DNA of 64,000 nucleotides from Euleptes europaea (GCF_029931775.1 NC_079312.1:9307821-9371820); one strand, 5' to 3'. Shown: positions 1 through 11,509, numbered from the stretch's first letter. Notes: a model not told the origin generated them from the sequence alone. A program made the numbers and translations.

Positions 1-39
1 GCCCTGCAGGCTGTCTCTGTGTGGCCTCCCCTGGGGATG

Positions 40-85
40 CCAACTTCCAGGGGGTGGCTGGAGACCTGGCAACCCTAGCCTCCTA
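40..85. repeat. End fragment of AGGGTTGCCA-type MITE
   Basis: A short piece matches one end of the roughly 200-bp inverted-repeat element seen complete at 4098-4302. It ends in the typical 'ggcaaccct' terminal motif. The rest lies outside the window or has been lost. Confidence 0.5.
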
Positions 86-174
86 CCCCCCCGCCGGTTG
101 ATCTACATCTGGTATGCCCCTTGAATGATGTTAAAAATGTGCAAATGGCCCTTGGCAGGAAAAAGGTTCCCCAC

Positions 175-345
175 CCCTGCCATAGGGCTTTCAAGGCAGG
201 AGAAAAACAGAGGTGGTTTGCCATTGCTTACCTCTGTGTAGCAACCCTGAACTTCCTTGGTGGTCTCCCATCCAAATACTACCCAGAGCCCACCATGCTT
301 AGCTGCTGAGATCTCATGAGATCGGGCTAATTGGCCCATCCAGGT
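175..345 (-). repeat. 5S-rRNA-derived SINE, minus orientation
   Basis: Read on the minus strand this carries a decayed 5S rRNA internal-promoter core (a variant of 'gatctcatcagatct', then 'ggatgggagaccaccaagg'), followed by the SINE body with 'ccacctctg'. It lies upstream of the linker exon of gene 1. Age looks considerable because several core positions have changed. Confidence 0.75.
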
Positions 346-726
346 CAGGGTAAAATTGGATTACACAATTTAAAACCTCTGAAATAAAAATAGTACCATG
401 TATCCAGTGCCCTCAATTTCAGACTTAGATACGAAGAAAACTACCTAAATGTTTCACAGGGAATTATCAAGATTGGGCCCTGATAGAATGAGCCATCTTT
501 CTGCCTGGCCATTTTGTTTTTGGTCTCCCCAAAATCCCCAGGCTCCTTTATGTTCCCCTGAGGCTGCAAGTGGGAGATTATAATCTCCAACCTTTCCCAC
601 ACATTAAAAGAGCAAAGCTGATATATACTACGTTGAAGGCCTTCTATCCCTCATGAGTTTCCTGAAGACATCTTACTAGAAGAATGCTACAATAGATCTT
701 CCCTCCATCTTTTGTGTCCTTCATAG
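346..726 (+). other. Intron of gene 1 upstream of the linker exon
   Basis: No SCAN exon is present here, so the 5' part of gene 1 lies outside the window. The last part resembles the same position in gene 2 (about 15980-16186), including a similar pyrimidine tract before the acceptor. I see no other feature. Confidence 0.5.
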
Positions 727-806
727 GTGGCAATAAGATGTCAGCAACACCTCCTTGGTCATCCATTTATGATCCAGTGGACCCAACTCCTGTGCAACCA
801 GATCAG
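727..806 (+). CDS. Gene 1 linker exon (SCAN-KRAB spacer)
   Basis: An 80-bp exon bounded by ATAG before and GTAGG after. It begins with two bases of a split codon and ends on a complete codon, giving a Ser/Thr/Pro-rich stretch that ends in VQPDQ. The same phase pattern and length occur at 16187-16266 in gene 2 and at 44044-44123 in gene 4, which supports it as a real exon joining SCAN-side exons to KRAB. No known domain. Confidence 0.75.
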
Positions 807-849
807 GTAGGAGAGGAACTGCCACGGAGAAGAGCACAGTGGCCAGCTT

Positions 850-1043
850 GAGTGCTTCTCTCCAGGATCAGAGGAGCATGTCTATTATCTTAGGTGCTGT
901 GGAACACAGGCAGGATGGTGCTGCTGCAGTCGTCTTGCTTGTGGCTTCCTAGAAGCACCTGGTTGGCCACTGTGTGAACAGACTGCTGGACTTGATGGGC
1001 CTTGGTATGATCCAGCAGGGCTTTTCTTATGTTCTTATGCTTA
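850..1043 (+). repeat. CR1-type LINE 3' end
   Basis: A 5'-truncated LINE tail ending in 'cttatgttcttatg' lies in the intron between the linker and KRAB exons of gene 1. Related tails are at 22770-23165 and 30370-30702. Confidence 0.65.
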
Positions 1044-1190
1044 TCCCTCCCTTTCCTTCTGCCAGTGTCCCATTGGGAAAAGGGTTGATCTGCATGTGAA
1101 GGATCTGCAGCAACCTTGCCTTTAAATGCCCTTTCAGGTTGTGAAGGACCATGACATAATCTCTGAGGACAAAATATCTTCTTCTTTCAG

Positions 1191-1317
1191 ATTCCAGTGT
1201 CCTTTGAGGAGGTAGTGGTGTGCTTCACTGAGGAGGAGTGGGCCCTGCTAGATCCAGGCCAAAGAGCCCTGCACAGAGAAGTCATGGTGGAGAATTATGG
1301 GATTGTGGCCTCTTTGG
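1191..1317 (+). CDS. Gene 1 KRAB-A exon
   Basis: This 127-bp exon has the standard length for a KRAB-A box. The acceptor follows 'cttctttcag' and the donor is G|GTAAG. It encodes IPVSFEEV, then [18 protein letters not shown], then MVENYG. KRAB-A recruits TRIM28 (KAP1) in known family members. The EEW motif is intact, but the usual MLE is MVE and the usual DV is EV. It ends with one base of a split codon, which matches the phase of the finger exon at 1631. Confidence 0.92.
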
Positions 1318-1554
1318 GTAAGTTTCCCTCTGTTAGCCATATCTGAGATCTTGACCTCAGGCTAAGTATACAGCCTGTTTTGAATGCAATTTCAGACCTC
1401 CTGGAAGAATCACCGCATTAGCAATGACCAGACACACTTTGATACTTAGTAGAATCTACTTGCCTACTTAATTTTGGGGACTTTCTAAGAAAATGATGGG
1501 ATAGACATTAAAGAAACTGTACTTTTATATTCTGTCACTCAGAACAGCAGCTAA

Positions 1555-2715
<1,161 letters not shown>

Positions 2716-3840
2716 GGGGTTTCCACTCCAGCAAAAATACATAAGTAGAGTTTCTTCACCCAATCAAAGGTTAATTACCAACATGTCTGGGGGTGGGTGG
2801 GCACTGCTTATTTCCCTATCTCTATTTTAAAGCCTCTTTTCTATTCTAAGTTGTAAATAAATAGGATCATGTGGTTTCAATGAGAGAAAGTTACAACAGC
2901 AACATGTCAGTTCACCAGGCATACATGTCTATAAGATCTCTATCGGACAGAAACGAACATCACCAGGCTTCATGCATTAAACAGATATCACCAACATAAT
3001 GCTAAGAGTTTATCTTTAGCTGGTCAATTGTGAGTGAGAATCTTTTCAGCTTCGATTGCCTCGTTTTCAGACTTTGATAGATATTCTCCAAGAAATGCCT
3101 GGTATGATTTTTTTCCAGACTGGATTTAAGATTTCCCAGTGAGTTGTAAATTGTTTGGGAAGTTTTATAGTTTTTTGTGTTTGGTTGCTCCTTGTAGTAG
3201 CACCATACCAACATTTCCCCCTGTTTATTTTCCCCTAAATTGTCTCTCAACAGCTCTTAGCACTCCATGCTTCTTGAGATATACTCAGTCTGCCTTGGAC
3301 ACTTTCCATTCTTGGCAAATGTTTGAAGTCTTATTTTTTGACATAAGGTGGGGAGTCCCCCAAGTATTCCTTCCTTTGCTGCCTACCACCCATGTGATGA
3401 TATGATCTAGCAATGGCTTTGCTTTCCTTCATTTAATGGTGTCCTAGATTCTACACTGGAAATCAAGTTCCTGGTTTTAGAGGTCAGATTTTTCTTTGTG
3501 GGTCACAGAAACTGTACTGTTCTCTGCCTTGCTAATTCACCAGCTCTAAAATGGAGCTTTGTGGGGGAAAGACATCAAGAAGCTTCTCAAACGGTTATTT
3601 AGGCCAAAAATACAGACTCTCTGTTTCAGCCTTGGCACACACCCTGTTTGATGTACTTCACAAGGGTATTGTAACTATTGTACTAAAATAACAGCTGCTT
3701 TGAAAGCACTCTAAAAATGCTAATAACTATTATTATTAAGGTATATTTCCTCAAATCCTGAACTGAGGGCATCTTTTGCTCTCCCCTTGGTATCAGCACT
3801 GTGTGTGAGGATGTTTTATTAATCAGTGTTATCCTTGTTC
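2716..3840 (+). other. 3' UTR and downstream block of gene 1, duplicated after gene 2
   Basis: This non-coding stretch can be matched piecewise to about 22118-24000 downstream of gene 2. Shared landmarks are 'gagagaaagttacaa', 'cagttcacca' and a final stretch with 'gttttattaa'. A candidate polyadenylation signal AATAAA is at 2856-2861. The gene 2 copy carries a CR1 insertion that is absent here. Confidence 0.65.
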
Positions 3841-4097
3841 ATATGTTATTTAACTTGAATATTCCTGAATGCTGAACAGTCATCGAGGATTGGTTAGAAG
3901 TCTTGGAAATGGTATTGAATAATCAGTCCTGGTGAGGTGTAATAAACAGGGTAAAATTCATTGCAAGCTGTGGCTTTTAGCCTAGATTCTAAAGTAGTTG
4001 AATCTTGTCCAGTCCTTAAAATGTTCATGCATCCATCCTGAAGAAAACTGTTCTGAATAATACTGAGAAACACATCAAAATATGTCACCCATGTCTG

Positions 4098-4302
4098 GAG
4101 TAGGGCTGCAAACTCTGGCTTGGGGAATTATTGTAGATTTGGAGGCGGAGCCTGGGGAGGAGAAGAACCTCAGCAGGGGACAATGCCATAGAGTCCACCC
4201 TTCAAAGGAGCCATTTTCTCCAGAGGAACTGATCTCTATAGTCTGGAGACTGGTTGTAATTCCAGGAGATCTCCGGGCCCCGCTTGGAACGTGGCAGCCC
4301 TA
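4098..4302 (+). mobile_element. MITE with AGGGTTGCCA-type inverted ends
   Basis: About 205 bp. Imperfect inverted ends are 'agggctgcaaactc' and 'gtggcagccct', and a second inverted pair around 'ggaactgatctctat' lies inside. Related copies occur at 4705, 26006, 34540, 40628, 41365, 51660 and 51868. I do not recognise the superfamily. Confidence 0.6.
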
Positions 4303-4539
4303 GTCTAGATTCAGTATTGAGTAAAGGACCATGTCTACTTGGGTACTGGCAAATAACTGCAATGGTGACACTTAGTTATTGGCTCAAACTAGAGACATTT
4401 CAGGATGTGATCTTCTTTGCCCCTTTTCTAGCACTAATGTGTACAACACGGAGTACTGCAAAAACCTTCATTCTTTATTCGACAAGAACAATTCTTTTTA
4501 TGTCTCATCTACCCCCTCTCCTTTTAAATAGAGTGGTTA

Positions 4540-4670
4540 GACTAGGACTAAAGAGATCTGGGTTCAAACCTGACTTGCCACAACACCGGTTTACTTCAGG
4601 CTGGCCAGTTTCTCTCAGCCTCACCTACCTCACGGGGTTGTTATGCGCAATGATATGGGGCATAAATTTT
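4540..4670 (+). repeat. tRNA-derived SINE fragment
   Basis: Contains 'gggttcaaacctgac' in the B-box position and the shared body motif 'ctcagcctcacctacctcac'. Diverged and incomplete. Confidence 0.55.
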
Positions 4671-4704
4671 TTCCGAATGCTATGTTTTTTCCCCACACAT
4701 ACGT

Positions 4705-4915
4705 AAATGGTAGAGATGTCAGCCTCCAGGTGGCACCTGGGAATGCCCCAGAATAGCAGCTCATCTTCAGACTATAGAGATCAGTTCTCCTGGAGAAAAT
4801 GGATGATTTGGAGGGTGGACTCTATTACATTGTACCCCACTGAGGTCACAGTCCTCCCCAGGCTCCTTCCCCAAACCCCCAGGAGTTTTATAATCTAGAA
4901 CTGGCAACCCTAACC
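4705..4915 (-). mobile_element. MITE with AGGGTTGCCA-type ends, inverted relative to 4098
   Basis: Same family as 4098-4302 with similar ends ('ctggcaaccct'). The two copies form a loose inverted pair about 400 bp apart. Confidence 0.5.
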
Positions 4916-5501
4916 CCTGCCAGTGGCCAGGGGGGACAGGGCAACCCTAGTAAACATAGTCTGGTCATCTATACTTGTCAGGGCTTGTACACGGTCCAGG
5001 TTTGTGCATGGTGTATTTGCCTTCTTTTGCTGGCATTATATGAATCTTTACATTATTTATTTACATCTGAACTGGAAAAAATTCCAATTAAAATTTTCCC
5101 AGAAGACCCATGCTGCTGTTTGTGAGGATAAAATGGAGACGGAAGAAGCGTGAATGGTGCTGTGAGTTTCTTGGAGAAAGGGCAGAATAAAAATGCACTA
5201 AAATAAACAAGTTCTCATTTTAAAAATCAAATGGGTTGTCATAGGCTGTGCCTCGGGGTCCTAGTTTGTTTGCCTTCGTTATCCTGTTCCTCTTATTCCT
5301 CAAGGCTTAGTTAGATTTTTAGTTGCTTTCCACAGATACAAAAGAGAAGGGGCTGTTGCACTGGAGGATATCCTCTTGGGAAAGAAGGCACTTATAGTGG
5401 ACAGAGTTTTGTCTGCCCTCTGTGACAGGGGCAGTAGCTTTTCCATTGGTATGGCCAGTTATGCAACAATCCACATCTTTCTCACAACTGAAATGTTGGC
5501 C
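4916..5501. other. Unassigned spacer
   Basis: No coding signal, structural RNA or repeat that I can name. AT-rich with scattered stops in all frames. Confidence 0.4.
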
Positions 5502-5735
5502 TGAGCCAGGGTGGTGTAGGGGTTAGAGTGTTGGATTAGGCTCTGGGAGAACCTAGTTCGAATCCCCGCTATGGCATGGAAGCTGGGGGACCTTGGGCCA
5601 GTCACAACCTCTCAGCCTAAGCTACCTCACAGGGTTGTTATTGGTAAGGATAAGATGGCGGAGAGTGATGTAAGCGGCTTTGAGCCTCCATTGGTAAAAA
5701 AGGGAGGGTATAAGTATATAAATAAGTAAAATATT
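5502..5735 (+). repeat. tRNA-derived SINE
   Basis: A tRNA-like head ('ggggttagagtgttgga', then 'gttcgaatcccc') is followed by the body 'cctcacagggttgtta' and an A-rich 'ataaataagta' tail. The family is abundant in this window and resembles squamate tRNA SINEs. Confidence 0.8.
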
Positions 5736-6761
5736 GGCATGCAAATCAGGTTGCCAGCACCAAAACCCAAGATGACCTTGGGCCTCTGAAGGCTTCTGGT
5801 GGGTTTTCATATGCTGAGTCATACCTCTTGCTTTGGCAACGCTCCCTATGAACTCTGCTGTTCTGCTCTTTATTTCAGAAGTTTTGCTTCTTATTTTGCC
5901 TCGATTAACATGCCTCCATTCACCTCTCGTTCTCCAATAGTCCTGTTTTCTGTAATTAATCCAACGTATTTCATGTCGCATCCCTTATTCCATTCCATTT
6001 GTTCATGTAAGCACAGTTTTTGCATTTTCTTGCCTTTTTAGAATTTATAAATGTAAGGCACTTTCATTCCCTCAACTACCGTCTTCTACAGACTTCCCCT
6101 ATGGTTATCTGTCTTTTCCCACCAACCAGCCCACCATTTTCTTTGTCCTCACAGAATTTTATCCCTTTTCCCCCCTTCGGACTCTCATGAATGCCACCTG
6201 TCTTCACTCATATTTATGGCCAACTTTGTGCTCCATTTCTGCCTTATTATAGTCATGAGAAAAAACTGCTTATAAATGTTGTCAATCTCTAAAAACAAAT
6301 AATCTCTCCCACCTTTTTTAAACGAATCTTTGTACAGTCCTTTCTTCTTCCTTTCTTCTTCTGTATTATTGTTATTTTTTCTCTGTTTGACAATATACAT
6401 TGAACTACTCTTAAATTTCTTATTTTACAAAAATCATGAGGGGTTCCCCTGCCCCCCCCCAGATTTCTCCCCACCACCCACTGCCCCATCCTTATGTCAG
6501 ACTTTATTGGCATGTTACATAGTACCTGGGAAATGAACTTAATTTAAATATTCTTGATTTTTCTTCTTGGTTTTTTGCCTTTCTGATTAATCCTTTTTTC
6601 TTTTCTTTTTCTTTTGTTACGAGTTTTCTAAATTGCTAGTTCTCCCAGTCGCAGGAACTGCTGGGGACAGTTTATCCCTCACAGGATTTTCAGCTGCTGC
6701 ATTCATAGGTGTATCTTTCATTTTCCTTATTTAACTACAGATTTTTTTTTTTTTTGTTAGT
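5736..6761. other. Unassigned T-rich spacer
   Basis: About 1 kb of pyrimidine-rich sequence on the + strand. No supportable gene; the short open frames on both strands are of low complexity. Confidence 0.4.
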
Positions 6762-7225
6762 AGTAAAAAAGAGCAAGAGTCCAGTAGTCCCTTAAAGACA
6801 AAATTTCTGCCAGGGTATGAGCTTTTGTGAGTCATTAAGGGTTACCGCACTTGTATTCCCAGCCATGAATTAAGAGTTTGAAAATGTTATAAAAAATACT
6901 GTTCGCACTTTCTATGTATTCCCATGAATGTATTAAGAGTTTGAAAACGTTATAAAAAAAAACTGTTCGCACTTTGTTTGGCCCCTTTAGCTGTGAAGAC
7001 GTCTTCCAACCATTTATAAGCCGTGGTATTCAAAAACCCTTTTAAAGCGATGTTTTTTATAACGTTTTCAAACTCTTAATACATCGCTGGGAATACAAAG
7101 TGCGGTAACCCCCATAGCTCACTTCTTCAGATAGCTGTGACTCAAAAAAGCTCATACCCTGCCAGAAATTTTGCAAAGGGCTACTGGACTCTTGCTCTTT
7201 TCTACTGGTTCAGACAGACTATCAC
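6762..7225 (+). mobile_element. Palindromic Penelope-like element, interrupted by a MITE
   Basis: The outer parts (6762-6837 and 7116-7225) are the two arms of the palindromic family described at 10464-10692, with shared motifs 'agcaagagtccagtag' and 'gctactggactcttgctc'. The centre is occupied by the inverted-repeat element at 6838-7115. Arms are diverged from the younger copies. Confidence 0.55.
6838..7115. mobile_element. MITE with GGTTACCGCACTT inverted ends
   Basis: The ends 'gggttaccgcactt' and 'aagtgcggtaaccc' are inverted copies. A region of about 70 bp near the left end is present twice in tandem, so this copy is longer than the 200-bp copy at 25283-25482. It is inserted between the arms of a palindromic element. 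Confidence 0.65.
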
Positions 7226-7802
7226 GGCTACCCATCAAGATTTCCTGGTTGTCTGACTTGGGACAATTGTTGTTGCCAGGCATTAATTCTGGTTTTCTCG
7301 GTGCTCCATTGCCCACCCCCCCAGATATAGAATTTCATCTTTATCCCTGTTTAGGATTTTTCTTCTCCCTTTTCTCTGATTTCTGTAGGGTTTTCTCGTT
7401 TTTCCGTCAAGTAGCTGTTTGTTTTTCCCCTTCAGTCTCCAAAATTGGCTTAAGGTTCAGTCTGTAACACTCCTTGCTCTCACAAAGCCACCCATTGTGC
7501 TGGAAAATTCACTGCGGATTTTCAGACCAACTGTCATTTTTAAGCATTGCCAACTGCCTCCGAACTGCCAGTTCCAACCTCTGTTTCTCTTGACCCTGTT
7601 CTGGCTTTTAACTCTTTCTAATGCTTCTTTCATGCACATTCCTCCATTAGAGAGGAGTGTTCCTCCCTTTTATTTTAAACAAAATAATATTTTTAACAAA
7701 ATAAAATATTTGGCAGTCCCCAAGTGTGTGGAAAACCCATATCACTTCCCTAATATTGGAGTCAGTGGAAGGAGCAGCTTTTTAGATTTTTAAAAAGAAA
7801 AT
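7226..7802. other. Unassigned spacer
   Basis: Nothing supportable as a gene. A 124-codon open frame here has no recognisable domain and is Leu/Phe/Ser-rich as expected for a pyrimidine-rich strand. Confidence 0.4.
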
Positions 7803-8013
7803 TGTGTTTATTTTATTTACTTCATTTATAATACTGCCGTGCTTTCCAGTGAGGACCCAAAATGGCTCACATCATTCGTCTCTCCTCCATTTTATCTCTA
7901 CAACAACCTTGCAAGGTAGGTCAGGTTGAGAGTGTGACTGGCCAAAGGTCACCCAACAAGCATCCAGGGATTCATACCTGAGTCTCCCAGATCCTAGTTC
8001 AACACTCCTTTTG
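7803..8013 (-). repeat. tRNA-derived SINE, minus orientation
   Basis: Read on the minus strand it has the same head and body as 5502-5735, with 'ctgggagactcaggtatgaa' near the B box. Confidence 0.75.
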
Positions 8014-8074
8014 TCAAAGGCTGAGTCCCCCTCCCCGGGAGACATGACCAAAGCCGATGGTCAGAGGATAAAAA

Positions 8075-8885
8075 CACAAGAACCTTGCTGAATCAGACCA
8101 ATGGTCCATCTAGTCCAACATCCAGTGGTCCATCTGTTGTGCCTAGAAAACGTTATCCCAGGTATGTCAGATCAAAGGATAACGCACTGGAGATCAGGAG
8201 TTAGTTTTACAGCTATGCCGTTTAATGGTACCAAGTTTTACACAGTACAAAGCTGGGATCAAATCTCTCCGTCTTAAAAGCAAAAGAAAGAATCACAGTG
8301 CTGTTCTCTAAGCATCAAGCTTTATACATTTTCTAAAAAAGGATTTCAATACGATACAATTATAATTTTCTCATGCTGTCATTTCTTGGCTACTGAAATC
8401 AACAAGTCAGCACTGCAATAGGTCCAAACACAGAGAGTTCCTTGCAAGGCACATTAGAATCTTTTAAACTAGATAACAAGCTACAATGCTGGCAGCTTCT
8501 ACTTATTGCAAACTAAAAAATGTTAGTATATGTGTGTGATTTATGCAAACTCAGTTTGAAGAAGGAAAGGAAGAGAAGACGGGGGATTCTTGCACGCATT
8601 TATCTACATGGTGTCACGTCTAAAAGAGGGATTCCTGCACCTGTTCATGTACACAGGGGCAGTTAATAGTGCCACAGGTAAAATACCTTTATTGTGGGCA
8701 CTTCACATCTAGTCCAAAACCAGTTGCCCTGTAATGCTAATAAGGTGGACATAGTTACATTCCTAGAAATGGTGTGGAAAGTTACTGTCTCTGACCACTG
8801 AGGTTCCCTTTAGCCACTACTTTAAGTAGCTATTGACGGAATCACTCCTCCATGACTATGAGTAATCCCATTTTAAAGCCATCTA
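8075..8885 (-). repeat. CR1-type LINE 3' region split by a 570-bp insertion
   Basis: Positions 8075-8130 and 8705-8885 match consecutive parts of the CR1-type tail at 50185-50430 (shared 'tggtccatctagtcca' and 'gttactgtctctga'). Between them lies about 570 bp of unrelated sequence that I cannot classify. Confidence 0.5.
8131..8704. other. Unclassified insertion inside a CR1-type tail
   Basis: About 570 bp with no coding signal. Its placement inside a recognisable LINE tail shows it is an insertion. Possible short duplicated flank 'gtcca' on both sides, not convincing. I do not assign a family. Confidence 0.35.
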
Positions 8886-9011
8886 TGCTTGGGTCTATCA
8901 CCACATCCTTGGGCGGTGCATTCCCCAAATTACTTGTTGAGTGAAAAAGTGCTGCCTTTAAAATTCTTTCAAAATTATATCCCAGCCAGCCAATATTTTT
9001 TTTTGTTTTTT

Positions 9012-9185
9012 TTGCTGACTTATGTTGACCCCAGAGGGTTTTCAAGGCAAGAGATGTTCAGGGGTGGTTTCCCATTGCCTGCTTCCTTGTCACAACCCTG
9101 GTATTCCTTGGAGGTCTCCCATTCAAATACTAGCCAGGGGCTACCCTGCTTAGCTTCCAAGATCTGATGAGATTGGGCTAGTCTG
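9012..9185 (-). repeat. 5S-rRNA-derived SINE
   Basis: Minus-strand copy with 'aagctaagcagggt' and 'atgggagacctccaagg' motifs, then the BovB-like region. Confidence 0.75.
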
Positions 9186-9479
9186 GTCTAAAGTGATGGA
9201 TTTTCCACTGTAGAGGACAAAGCAACTACAAGTCTTACTGAAGCCCAATAGATTTCTTCTGCATAAGATTATGTGGAACGAAGCTGGCTTCTGCAGATGC
9301 ACGAAATGTTATCCTCCATTGGCCGATATGCATACTTGAAGGCATGAGTATAGATGGGCAAGACAAAAAATTTTGTGCTGGGAATCGGAAAGCTCCAATC
9401 CCAAAATGTCTGAAGATGACTTAAAGGAACCTCCACATCCAGAGGCAGCCAACCTCTGAATACTAGCACTAGTAGGCAA
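9186..9479. other. Unassigned spacer
   Basis: No gene or named repeat seen. Confidence 0.35.
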
Positions 9480-9610
9480 TATCATAGGAAGGCCTTCACT
9501 CCTCTGTCCTGTTGTTTACCTGCCATCTGGCTGGTCACCGTGTGAAAAAGGATGCGGGATGAGATAGACCACCGGCCTGATCCAGCAGATATCTCTTATG
9601 TTCAAATTGG
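9480..9610 (+). repeat. CR1-type LINE 3' end fragment
   Basis: Contains 'ctggctggtcaccgtgtga' and 'cctgatccagcagatatc', and ends near 'cttatgttc'. Short and diverged. Confidence 0.5.
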
Positions 9611-9747
9611 GCTATGACAGAGGCTGAATCGCTAACACACCTCCCTCTTGCTTTACAAGTTGTATGTTTTTTCAAAGTAAAGTGTAATTTTTCTTGATCT
9701 GGCAGGTTTCAAAGAGTTAGATGATGATGATGATGATGTGTGTGTGT

Positions 9748-9950
9748 GAAGTGCTGTGAAGTCGCAGCTGACTTTTGGCGACCCCTTTTTGGGGTTTTCA
9801 TGGCAAGAGACTTAACAGAGGTGGTTTGCCAGTGCCTTCCTCTGCACAGCAACCCTGGTATTCCTTGGTGGTCTCCCATCCAAATACTAACCAGGGCTGA
9901 CCCTGCTTAGCTTCTGAGATCTGACAAGATCAGGCTAGCTTGGGCCATCC
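9748..9950 (-). repeat. 5S-rRNA-derived SINE
   Basis: A well-preserved minus-strand copy. The BovB-like tail ('gtcgcagctgacttttggcg') lies on the left and the 5S core on the right. Confidence 0.85.
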
Positions 9951-9959
9951 AATAATAAT

Positions 9960-10185
9960 AATCATAATAATTGTATGCCATCAAGTTGCAAACCAACTCA
10001 AGGCAACCTCAGGGTTTTGAAAGGATGAGCAGAGGTGGTTTGCCATTGCCTGCCTCTGCATAGCAACCCTAGTTTCCCTTGGAGGTCACACATCCAAGTA
10101 CTAACTGTGGCTGACCCTGCTTAGCTCAGATGAGAGAGTCTCTTAGCTTAGATCTGATGAAAGCAGGCTAGCCAGAGCTATTCAG
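9960..10185 (-). repeat. 5S-rRNA-derived SINE, second adjacent copy
   Basis: Same family and orientation as the preceding element, more diverged, and separated by an 'aataat' stretch. Confidence 0.7.
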
Positions 10186-10281
10186 ACTGCTACAAAGGGT
10201 TCACACAGAGCAGATCTGGACTGAGAGAGTCGAAGTGCAAAAACACCTTCACCCACCGGCTCTTCCTACCTCGGGCTAGAT

Positions 10282-10809
10282 CACTGGTTCCCAACCGGGG
10301 GTCCATGGACCCCCAGGGGTCCACGAGAACTAAATTAAGGTCCGCGAAACAAAGTTATAAACCCATAATAAATTAATATTTTCAATTAAAAGTTCTCTAT
10401 TATAATATATATATATTCAAATATTATTCTAAGTTTAATGTTTAACTAACAGTTATGATTAAAAAGGGCAAGAGTCCAGTAGCACCTTAAAGACTAACAA
10501 AAATATTTTCTGGTAGGGTATGAGCTTTCGTGAGCCACAGCTCACTTCTTCAGATACTGTATCTGAAGAAGTGAGCTGTGGCTCACGAAAGCTCATACCC
10601 TACCAGAAAATATTTTTGTTAGTCTTTAAGGTGCTACTGGACTCTTGCCCTTTTTGACTACTGCAAACAGACTAACACGGCTACCCACTGTGAGTTATGA
10701 TTAAAGTTTATTTTCAAATTCTCTGAATTTTTATTTTGAACCTTGGGGTCCCTGCACCGAACAAAAAAGTGCTAGTGGTCCCTGGTCAAAAAAAGGTTGG
10801 GAACCACTG
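10282..10809. mobile_element. hAT-type MITE carrying a nested palindromic insertion
   Basis: The ends read CACTGGTTCCCAACC and GGTTGGGAACCACTG, and they are flanked by an 8-bp duplication GGCTAGAT (10274-10281 and 10810-10817), which is typical of hAT elements. Without the nested insertion at 10464-10692 it is about 285 bp and aligns to the uninterrupted copy at 53384-53662. It has no transposase and so depended on an autonomous partner. Confidence 0.85.
10464..10692 (+). mobile_element. Palindromic Penelope-like element with hammerhead-like core
   Basis: A 229-bp insertion bounded by a 13-bp duplication AGTTATGATTAAA (10451-10463 and 10693-10705). It is a long inverted repeat centred near 10558, and the right arm extends about 40 bp further, ending in 'cacggctacccactgtg'. 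The right arm holds CTGAAGA (10563-10569), a 6-bp stem (10571-10576 with 10581-10586), GAA (10587-10589), AGCT (10590-10593), C (10594) and a closing 4-bp stem (10559-10562 with 10595-10598). Hammerhead ribozymes are known in Penelope-like elements; assignment of this copy is inference. No reverse transcriptase is present. Confidence 0.65.
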
Positions 10810-10904
10810 GGCTAGATCCTTTGCTTTCCAGTGCGAACTTAGGAAATCAACAGCACACAAGCTCAATGGATCCCAATACTCTTATAATTGTTTGTTTCTT
10901 GGTG

Positions 10905-11033
10905 CCAGTGAGAACTGACATAAGGGTTAAAGCCAGTGAGTCTGGGTTCCTAGAGAGGCTTCTTCATGAGCTGCTCCCCCCCCACCCCCCATTTCCAACC
11001 AGGTGGAAAAGAGGTCTTTGCAACCAGCATTTG
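10905..11033 (+). other. Gene 2 non-coding leader exon (predicted)
   Basis: This segment matches 26803-26943 and 39895-40053, each lying about 2-5 kb upstream of a SCAN exon. Shared features are 'gttaaagc' and 'agaggcttctt', a C-rich tract, a 'gaggtctttg'-like motif and an ending before GTGAGTT. That ending is a good splice donor at 11034. The 5' limit (transcription start) is not visible. Confidence 0.5.
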
Positions 11034-11500
11034 GTGAGTTTCAGATGCCTTTGTGGGTGGTGCTGGGGCTTCATGGAGGCTGGGTGGAAAATAAGGGAAG
11101 GGGTGTGGGGGGGACACTGCATGGGGGACAAAGTGCAAGGAGACATCTGCTTGACTGGGAGGGGGGGAATTGGGGCTCCTCCCCATTTTCCTTCCTGGGA
11201 TGAAGGCCTGGGCAGCTGAGCTGAGCCCATTGTTCCAAAACACACCGACCAGACAGTCTCTTCTCTTTTTAGCTGCAAAGCCAGGAAACCGTCAGCTGTT
11301 GACTTATGGAGACTTGAAGGGAAGGCGGTGCCTTTTGCATTTGCAGAGAACACAAACCGGTTTTAACCTGGTTTGCATGGACAGAGCAAGTGGGTGGGAG
11401 GAGGAGGAGGAGAAAAGAAGGGGTGAAGCTGTAGTGGAGGGGAGTCCAACAGAGACAGACCCCCGAGAGGGATGCTGCCTCTTGAGACCCCCCTGTTTAA
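11034..11500 (+). other. First-intron block downstream of the gene 2 leader
   Basis: Also conserved in gene 3 (26944-27160 and 28004-28190), including 'gtggaaaataagggaaggg' and 'attgttccaaaacac'. It may be promoter-proximal regulatory DNA. The several overlapping open frames here are on both strands and have no domain. Confidence 0.45.
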
Positions 11501-11509
11501 TGGTTTGAT

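Noticed and set aside
8131-8704. Solo LTR
   Set aside because: It has a suitable size, but I found neither convincing terminal TG/CA nor a clean target duplication, so I left it unclassified.
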